Assembly: GCA_018417955.1 (NCBI GenBank)
Contig: JACTVC010000003.1
Coordinates: 2,418,001 to 2,482,000 of the forward strand
Length of the DNA stretch: 64,000 nucleotides
DNA from: Laccaria trichodermophora
Taxonomy: Eukaryota > Basidiomycota > Agaricomycetes > Agaricales > Hydnangiaceae
Direction: 5' to 3'
In this document: piece after piece, positions 56,300 to 64,000 of the stretch
Layout of the letters: each line of letters opens with the position of its first letter
How positions within the stretch are numbered: position 1 is the first letter of the stretch
The notes under the pieces: model-generated
Seen by the model: only the letters and a program-made list of their open reading frames with translations
Told to the model about the DNA's origin: nothing
Database searches by the model: none
Program-made: the position numbers and the translations under genes

Positions 56300-57958
56300 T
56301 TACAACAATGACGGGGTCATCTCTATTATCGAATGGGGCCCCTTTGCCGCATAATCCGCTTTTGAGACAAAGTTTTTCCCATTGCTATCGCTGAAGATGA
56401 TCTGCAGAGTACATTAACACAAATCGATATGTGGACGTAGGAATACCCTACCTTTGCAATAATACTCAACCCTAGGAACGCAGCGAACCCGTTCCCCGTC
56501 TCCCGGTACTCTGCGTAGTAGTCCGGTATCGTCACAACGCGTATAGACCGCGGCTGCACGTCACTTTGTAATTCGGGACTGCCGATGAACGGAGCCAATC
56601 TTGACTGCAACGCTACCCCAATCCCTTTGACATGTCGCGTGACGTCGCCAGTCACCAGCAAACCCTGCCAGACGTACTGACGCTGGTCAACGCCGACGTG
56701 GCTTACCGCATGCCCCACCGTCTCTTGCAACGGCAGAGGTTTCTCGGATTTCGGGTTACGTGGGGTAGAATAGGGGAGGTTGTCTAATAACGACGGATCG
56801 TATAAAGGCTCGCAGAACCGATGACGTTCTTTGCCCAACGTGAGGGAATGCTCGCGGAACTGAACAGTGATCAAGTCCAACGCCTCGATCTCCCTTGCTC
56901 GAGCCTGCTCTGCCGCAGACTGCTTCGCCGTAGCCTTCTTCTTCATCCCACTCTCAATGACCGCTTTTTCCCGGCCAGCAACAATAACCGCAGCAATGTC
57001 TGTTACACCTTCGTCCTCTGGTGCTGCGGTCTCCCCGTCCGATGGTACTTTTACGAAACCATCTTTGTATAGCTGTTTCACCAGCTCAAGCAGTGTGTGA
57101 TGTAGCGTCTCAGGGTCCGTTGGGCTCCCTGGGGGTGATAAGGCCTTCAAAACATTCTGGTTCGATCGTAGAAGGTGCGCGAGGTAGTTCTGACAATCAT
57201 GCAAACCAAGCGGCGTGGATGTACGAGCGGAATGGACTATGAAACCCTCGTACACGGGAGTGATATCAGTTTTTTCGTCCCCAATGTCGACTACGACCCC
57301 GCTGAGGGTGTTGACGGCGTATAACTGGGCCATGGGCAGCTCAAGAATTCCAAATCCTGCTACGTTGAAGCGCTCGAAGAATATTTGGCAGATGCGCTCG
57401 TACGTGTCGCGTGAGAGGCCTGGAAAGATGGAGAGGAGGACTGGGGACTCGTTTTGTACGCGACGGCGTTGGAGTTGGTTGAATATGATGTATTTCCTAC
57501 GTTTTGGTTAATTAGATTGGCCTTGGGGGTCAATGGAAGTGTGCCCGTACCAGATAGCTTCTGCCTGGGTCCAGTCGCTGACATCTCCATCCGCAAATGG
57601 CCATGAAACGATGATATCCTGGCCATTTGCCAATGCCTCGTCGAGTTGGGTGCCGACAAGGTAATCAGTCACGGACGCTGTTGGTTTAGATGTCCCAACG
57701 CGACTCGTCGAAGCTAGGGGAGGTTCCTCTGAAACCCCATTGGTATTTGAAATACCATTCTCTGACGCGGTTTGGCGCAGGCCAACTCGAGCTTGGATTT
57801 CCTATGTTTTCTTTCCGTAAGGTTTACAGAATATATGAGTAGTTGCTTCAGATACGTACAACTGTGGGAGTTTTTAAGAGATCATGGAGGCCGAGACCAG
57901 CGCGTACGACAGTCCTGCCAGTCTCAATGATCACTACGTTCGTGTCGCGAATTGACAT
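56300..57958 (-). CDS. ARP9: actin-related protein 9 (SWI/SNF-RSC subunit), intact copy
   Basis: Exons 57860-57958, 57551-57801, 56452-57496 and 56300-56401 join in frame to 498 residues. Features: N-terminal strand-loop VIIETGRTVVRAGLGLHD (the actin phosphate-1 region in modified form), VSWPFADGDVSDWTQAEAIW, the middle FERFNVAGFGILELPMAQLY and VVDIGDEKTDITPVYEGF (phosphate-2). An insert rich in charged residues (KKKATAKQSAAEQARAREIEA) and the C-terminal FAAFLGLSIIAKIIFSDSNG follow. Arp9 pairs with Arp7 or an actin-like partner on the remodeller HSA helix. The second copy, at 25950-44168, is broken by transposons, so this is probably the working gene. Confidence 0.9.
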
Positions 57959-58134
57959 TGGTTTGCAAGATTCATTTATTCTATTTATTTCATTTTATTT
58001 ACAAAAAATGCACGTGGGCGTGGATTTCTCAAAAAAATCAGTTGAGAAATAAAGCTTAAAGCCTTGCACCTCTGCGATAGCGGAGACCAGGCCAATTTTA
58101 AACTCGGAGGATAAAATTGCGTACGGGGTTGACA

Positions 58135-59995
58135 TCACGGATTGCTGCTCCTCTCCCTTGACCACAACCATCCTGGACGTGGAATTATGTCGTCTTCCTC
58201 ATAAGCCAAATCCGCGTCATCGTTTTGACGGCAAATCTCAACTTCGACATCGTCGTTCAGTTCGTCCCATAGATTGTGCTCAAGTGCTTGGAGAACAGCG
58301 ACATCAACTCCTACTCGAGGAGGAGTCCAAGAGAAGAAAACCCCATGTGAGCCGGACAACTTGATATCACCAAGACGGCGACCGAGCCAGTCACAGCACC
58401 AACAGCACTTTCTACCAACAGCGATAGCTTTCTCAAATATCGCCTGTAACCACGGATTTTGTTAGATGTGTGCAGAACAACAACAAACAACATACCGGCT
58501 GAATAAATTCTTGGAGAAGACGAAGACTGGCGTCCTCAATCTGAACCCCATGATTGGCGGAAGGCGAGCCAGGAGAGAAATACGTAAGAAGCCCCATAAG
58601 CGTCGCTTCTGCGTGAGTGGTACCAGTGAACTTCTTTGTGTGGTTTTCCCTCAGAAACTTCTCAATAGAGATGTGGTCTTGAGGCGATGGAGGGGGTCGT
58701 CTACGGAAGAATTCCTGAATGACCTCCTCATCGGTCATTAGATCGGGCTGGCTCGGGGCAACAACCTCTACTAAGCCGACACGCAGAGTTTGGGCGATGT
58801 GTCGATATTTTTTACCCAATAGACTTTTTGCGGCGGCATGCCATGCGACGATGGCCCGCAGGTGGCGAAAGACCTGATCCCCATCCCTATCAGCGGTCTC
58901 TTGTCGCATATCGGCACGAACATCTCAAGGGGGCCTTTCAGTATATTTCAGAGAATGAATATAACGAAACTCACCTGAATCAAGATCATCTGCATTTTTG
59001 CAGTTTAACCATCAAACGAGGAAGGGAAAAACGATAAATTTACATATACGTACCGCCCATATTCGATAGTTTGAACACATATGCCAGCGACGTCTTGGTT
59101 AAGAGGGTCCATACAATATCCTCCTTCCAATGCAAGTACAGTTGCAGAAAACGACACCAAGAACAGATAGTCTTTGACTCCAGGACCTCTTGATCAATCT
59201 GCTTCTGCTCTCGTGCTAACTTTGTTCTGCTTATTGCGAGTTCCAAGTTTGTGAGCGCAGTCGCCAGAATCCAGGCCCAGCTTTTCAAGGTGACAGTTGA
59301 GAACTCCCATTGAGTAACAAGTCGCCCGTGCATCTCTATCGTTCTCTCCCTCATTCCGTCAATTCCATTTGGGGGGGTGATTAAAGATACCCATTTTGGG
59401 CGTTCTATCCATCGAACATCGTCGAGTTCTTGACTGGAAGGAATCCAATCGTAAATCCTTTGACTGATACTCACGCTCCAATATCCCTTGTCTTGACCTA
59501 CGCGTTTAGACAACTTCTCGAAACAGCGGGCGACGATGAAGACACGGAACGAATCGAATTGGCCCTCAACATTGGGATCATACGAGGCAATAGCAGCCCA
59601 AACGTCGGCGATGTGCTGCGAGAGCTTAGAATTTTTGTCCCTTTAGGCAGTTAGGTTTACACAGAGAAAGATGGTCAACAAAGATGCCCATTCACCACCT
59701 CCTCAAATGTCCCACTTGACTTTGTAATCTCTTTCACTCCAAATTCGGAAACATCGCTGGGGCTCACGACCAAGATCCGCAACTGTTCATTAGTCAAGCT
59801 ACCAGTAACAGCGATGTCCCTTTTAGTGTCTTCATCATCACAATTCAGGAGAGTAGCCAAGTGACGCAAGAAAGCTGGGACTTGATTTGGATCCTCTGTA
59901 GGGAAATGTCGCCTATTCATATTCTGGAGAATAGATGTAAGCGTCTGGATGCGTCGCTCGACGACGTCGAACGCTGCGTCTGGAGAGGTCTGCAT
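58135..59995 (-). CDS. OTT_1508-like nucleic-acid deaminase family protein, copy D2 (apparently intact)
   Basis: The ATG at 59995 opens MQTSPDAAFDVVERRIQ. The next exon reads KLSQHIADVWAAIASYDP, FEKLSKRVGQDKGYW and MRERTIEMHGRLVTQWEF, all helical. An exon at 58500-58909 carries HLRAIVAWHAAAKSLLGKKY, LMTDEEVIQEFFRRRP and the motif THAEATLMGLLTYFSPGSP. The last exon has AIAVGRKCCWCCDWLG, GSHGVFFSWTPPRVGVDV and an acidic end. His and Glu of HAE and both Cys of CxxC are present, so zinc binding and proton shuttle are intact. Family members are predicted cytosine deaminases; whether the target is a nucleotide or nucleic acid is not known. The gene starts 177 bp from the ARP9 start, on the same strand. 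Confidence 0.78.
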
Positions 59996-60350
59996 AAGAG
60001 TGTCACAATTGTGAGATTAGGAGTATGTAGAAATGTTTCTAAAAAAAGGCTAAAAATAACTGAACTGACAGTCCTGCCGGTCTCGATGATGACTCCATTT
60101 GTGTCACGAATCAATCGCGAATCGACATTGATTGCGTTGCTTCATGAATTCGATTTTTTTTCTTTTTACAAAAGGGTGCGCGTGGACATGAGCTCCTGGA
60201 ACAAAAAAATCGTTTTGAAAAATCAAACATTATTCGCCGCCCACCCCGTGTTGGATACACCACCTTGCACCTCTTTGCTATTCACAAAAAGAAAGGACCA
60301 GTCAAACAAATTTTGAGCTCGGAGGGTTAAGTTGCGTACGGGGGTTCGTA

Positions 60351-62248
60351 TCACTTATTTTGACTTCTTAGCCACTCCAACATCACTTCATTAGTAGGAT
60401 CTGGGTTTGTCACCTTCCCCTTGAAAACCGTGCTAGAGCCAGAGCTTTGACGAGAATTACCACGGGGAATGTTCTCCTGCACAGCCTCGTCTAGTTCGTG
60501 CCATAGATCGTCCTCAAGTGCTTGGAGAACGGCGACTTTAACTCCCACTCGAGGAGTCCAAGCGAATAAAACCCCATGTGAGCCGGGCAACTTGATATCA
60601 CCAAGTTTGCGACCGAGCCTGTTACAGCACCAACAGCACTTTTTACCAACAGCGATGGCTTTCTTAGATACCGCCTGTAGCCAAGAATTTTATCAGAGGA
60701 AGAAAGGTTAACAACAAACAACATACCGGCTCAGTAAACTCTTCGAGATGACGAAGACTGACGTCCTCAATCTGATCCCCATAATTGACGGAGGGTGAGC
60801 CAGGGGAGAAATATGTAAGAAGTCCCATAAGCGTCGCTTCTGCGTGAGTGGTACCAGGAAACGTCTTATTTGTGTGGTTTGCCCTGATGATATTCTCAAT
60901 AGAGGCGCGGGCTTCAGACGATGAAGCGGGTCGTCTAAGGAAGAATTCGTCAAAGACCTCCTCATCGGTCATCAGATTGGGCTGGATGGGGGCAACCTCT
61001 ACTAAGCCGACACGCAGAGTTTGGGTGATGTGTCGATATTTTGTACCCAATAGACTTGTTGCGGCGGCATGCCATGCGACGATGGTCCGCAGGTGGCGAA
61101 GGACCTGATGCCCATCACTTTCATTGGGCTCTTTCTGCTTATCGGCACGTTCATCTTACAGCGGCCCGTTCAGTCCATTTCAGAGCATGAATATAACGAA
61201 ACTCACCATCTTCGGGATCACCTGCATTTAACCATGAGAGGAGGAAGGGAAAGACAATAAATTTACGCACCGCCCGTATTCGATAGGTTGAACGCATATG
61301 CCAGTGACGTCTTGGTAAAAAGGGTCCTTGCGACATCCTCCTCCCAATGCAAGTACTGATACAGAAGAAGACACCAAGCATGGATGTTCTTTAGCCCCTG
61401 GGCCTCTTTATCTTTATCAATCTTCTTTGCCCCTCGCACTGACTTCGTTTCGCGTACTACAAGTTCCAGGTTTTTGAGGATAGTCGCGAGAAGCTGAGCC
61501 CAGCTTTTCAAGGTGGCAGTTGAGAACTCCCATTCAGTGACAGATCGCCCGTGCATCTCTGTCGTTCTCTCCTTCATTCCGTCAATTTCCTGGCCACGGG
61601 AGGCTACAAGTGCTCATTCTGGGCGTTCTATCCACTTAACATCCACGAGTTCTTGACTGAGAGGAGTCCACCCGTTGATCTTTTCACTGACATTCACACC
61701 CCAACACCCCTCGTCTTGAAGTACGCGTTTGGACAACTTCCGGAAACAGCGGGCGATGATGAAGTGGCAGAACGAATGGAATTGGCCATCGTCATTTGGA
61801 TTATACGAGTCGATAGCAGCCCAAACGTCAGCGATGTGCTGGGAGAGCGGAGCGTTCTGGTGCCTTGAGGCGGTTAGTATTACACAGAGGGCGATTGTCA
61901 ACAGACGCACCCATTCACCAGCGCCTCAAATGTCCCACTTGACTTCGTAATCTCACTCACTCCAAACTCGGAAACTTTGCTGGAGCCAAGAGGGTTTTGG
62001 GTCACAACCAAGGTCCGTAACTCTTCCGTCATGCCACCAGTAACAGCGATGACTCTTTTAGCCTCTGGATCATCTATGCGGCCACAAGTAAGGAGAGTCA
62101 CCAAGTGACGCAGAAAACCTGGGACCTCATCCCGATCGCCGGTTGTACTAGTAGGTTGATGTCGCCAATCCATTTCCTGGAGAATGGTTGTAAGCGTCTG
62201 GATGCGTCGCTCGACGACATCGAAGTCTGCCTTTTCAGAGGTCTGCAT
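60351..62248 (-). pseudogene. OTT_1508-like deaminase family gene, copy D3 (premature stop)
   Basis: The start (ATG at 62248) gives FDVVERRIQTLTTILQEMD, then LSQHIADVWAAIDSYNP and WIERPE followed by TGA (61614-61616). D1 has a Trp codon (TGG) there and D2 also encodes Trp. Beyond the stop the frame stays open with MHGRSVTEWEFSTATLKSW, THAEATLMGLLTYFSPGSP, KKCCWCCNRLG, GSHGVLFAWTPRVGVKV and a distinct C-terminus ending LEWLRSQNK at 60351. Apart from the stop all catalytic residues are present, so the loss may be recent. It sits tail-to-head with D2 and its 5' end faces ERG7, 144 bp away. Confidence 0.72.
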
Positions 62249-62392
62249 AAGCGTGGCACAATTGTGAGGTTGCGAGTTCAAAGTTGGCTAGAAATGTTTC
62301 TAAAAAAGGCTAAAAATAACCGAGCCTTGACCTTGATCATGGTATCGTAAGATATTTGACAGTGGTCCCATTCTTTCTTTCTTTCCACCACT

Positions 62393-64000
62393 ATGTGGAA
62401 TCCTATCACTGTCGGGCAATCTGCTACTCAGCCGTTTACAGATTATTCTCGCTGGAGACTTCTCGTTAACGACGGTGGCAGACACACATGGCACTATCCC
62501 CGAACAGACGAGGAACTCGCCAACTGGCCTCAAAATACAGTTGATAAATTTTGGTTAGGTTTGAACACCGTACGTGGCGCGTTGATATAATCGAGACCTA
62601 CATCTTACACGCTTCAAAGGGCCTACCAGAGCTTCCCCCGGCAAAGGACGCGTACGAAGCTGCGCGAAACGGGTACGAGTTCTACAAGCACCTACAGGCT
62701 CATGACGGCCACTGGCCTGGAGAATATGGAGGCCCAATGTTCCTGCTTCCTGGCTTGGTAATAGGGTCCTATGTTAGCGGCATGGGATTCAAAGAGGAGG
62801 AGCGGTTGGAGATGATTCGGTATTTAATGAACCGTGCGCATCCCGAAGATGGAGGTTGGGGAATGTGAGTGCAATATCGTTTGAAATCGACATCGTCAGG
62901 TCTTTCTTTGCGATTTCTTTCTTGCTCAAAAGAGACGTTGGGCTTCATGATCGCTCACACTTCATTTTGTATAGCCATGTAGAAGGCCATTCAACTGTCT
63001 TTGGCACTGGACTTAACTACGCTGCCATCCGTATACTCGGTCTTGATGCTGATCATCCTGTCTGCGTGAAAGCCCGTGCTACTCTTCATAAACTTGGTCT
63101 AGCCATTTTTCCCAATTACTCCGAGCTCCATCTGACAAAAATATACAGGTGGTGCAACAGCTATACCCGCATGGGGTAAATTCTGGCTATCAATTTTGAA
63201 CTGCTACGACTGGGCAGGCAATAACCCTGTACCCCCTGAGCTATGGTTTGATACCGTCTTTTGGACAACAGACGTTCCACTAAAACACGCTATGTTAGGC
63301 TCCTGCCAGATTGGGTCCCATTCCATCCTCACCGATGGTGGATCCACACTCGCACTGTCTACGTCCCCATGAGCTATCTCTACGGCGTCAGATATACCAT
63401 GGAAGAAAATGATCTCATTCTTTCTCTACGACAAGTACGTCCTCATCTTGGGTAAACTTACTTCAAGCGGTGAAAGCTGATATTGCAATCAGGAATTATA
63501 CCCAGAAGACTACTATACTATCAACTGGCCCGCCCAGCGAAACAACGTCTCAAAAGCCGACCTATATGCACCCCACAGTGGGATCTTCGACGCTCTCAAC
63601 GTTGTTCTATCAAGCTATGAACACTGTAGCATTCCTCCCCTCCGACGCGCCGGCGTCGCCAAAGCCTATGAGCTCATCGTGCGTGAGGACGAGAACACGG
63701 AATACCAGACCCTCGGCCCTGTGTCGAAGATGTTCAACCTCATCGCTCGAGCACACGCTGAAGGCCCCGAGAGTTTCGCATACAAACAGCACGCTATCAA
63801 GCGGCAGGATTTCATGTGGATAGGTGCAGAGGGGATGATGATGTGCGGAACTAATGGGAGCCAATTGTGGGATACGGGATTTATCACGCAGGCATTGGTG
63901 GAGACAGGCTTGGCGGATTTGGAGGAAAATAAGAAGGGGTTGATTAAGGCTCTCGAGTGGCTCGATGAGGCTCAAATCAGGGATAACCCGAAACACTATC
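62393..64000 (+). CDS. ERG7: lanosterol synthase (oxidosqualene cyclase), 5' part, cut by the window end
   Basis: The enzyme cyclises 2,3-oxidosqualene to lanosterol in ergosterol synthesis, on the ER membrane. The ATG at 62393 gives a short N-terminus with [19 protein letters not shown], then [25 protein letters not shown], a QW-type repeat, [73 protein letters not shown] and [18 protein letters not shown] (another QW-type repeat). The DCTAE catalytic motif lies beyond the end. At least five short introns; no damage in the visible part. The N-terminal extension before the first QW motif is of normal length. Confidence 0.93.

Overview
The window looks like nuclear DNA of a mushroom-forming basidiomycete (Agaricomycotina). 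Genes are split by many introns of about 50-60 bp with GT-AG ends. Housekeeping genes resemble their basidiomycete counterparts. The mobile elements are types typical of agaric genomes: a KDZ transposase with a CxC2 cysteine cluster, a CMC/CACTA-like transposase and a probable TET/JBP relic. Families were recognised by reading translations; no database search was possible.

Left part (1-6.2 kb): a segmental duplication. Two intact four-exon C2H2 zinc-finger genes (934-2150 and 4496-5700, minus strand) lie in related blocks. Between them is a relic that joins a piece of VMS1 to the 3' half of SUR2. A 471-bp Mutator-like element with a 9-bp target duplication sits in the first block.

Core gene block (6.2-25.7 kb): VMS1, phosphomannomutase SEC53, sphingoid C4-hydroxylase SUR2, a DUF1640 mitochondrial protein, MAK16, DNA polymerase delta catalytic subunit, a RasGEF with an MLKL-like N-terminal helical domain, a dual-specificity phosphatase, a SET-domain protein and ribosomal protein eL30.

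Transposon nest (25.9-54 kb): one copy of the actin-related gene ARP9 is broken into three pieces by two insertions. The first is a 13.6-kb CMC-like element (27375-40975, TA target duplication). It carries a decayed transposase, a second gene, a 3.9-kb non-autonomous LTR element and two TA-flanked MITEs. The second (41193-44137) contains a 2-kb TIR element that itself holds a solo LTR. Beyond it lie a relic of a deaminase gene, a KDZ transposase gene (minus) and, head-to-head with it, a truncated TET/JBP-like relic (plus). Further right are a TIR element, another solo LTR and about 3 kb without genes.

Right part (54-64 kb): three paralogous genes predicted to encode OTT_1508-like nucleic-acid deaminases surround the intact copy of ARP9. 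Only the middle deaminase appears undamaged. The window ends inside lanosterol synthase (ERG7). The second ARP9 copy with its deaminase neighbour supplies the empty sites that date and delimit the insertions in the first copy.
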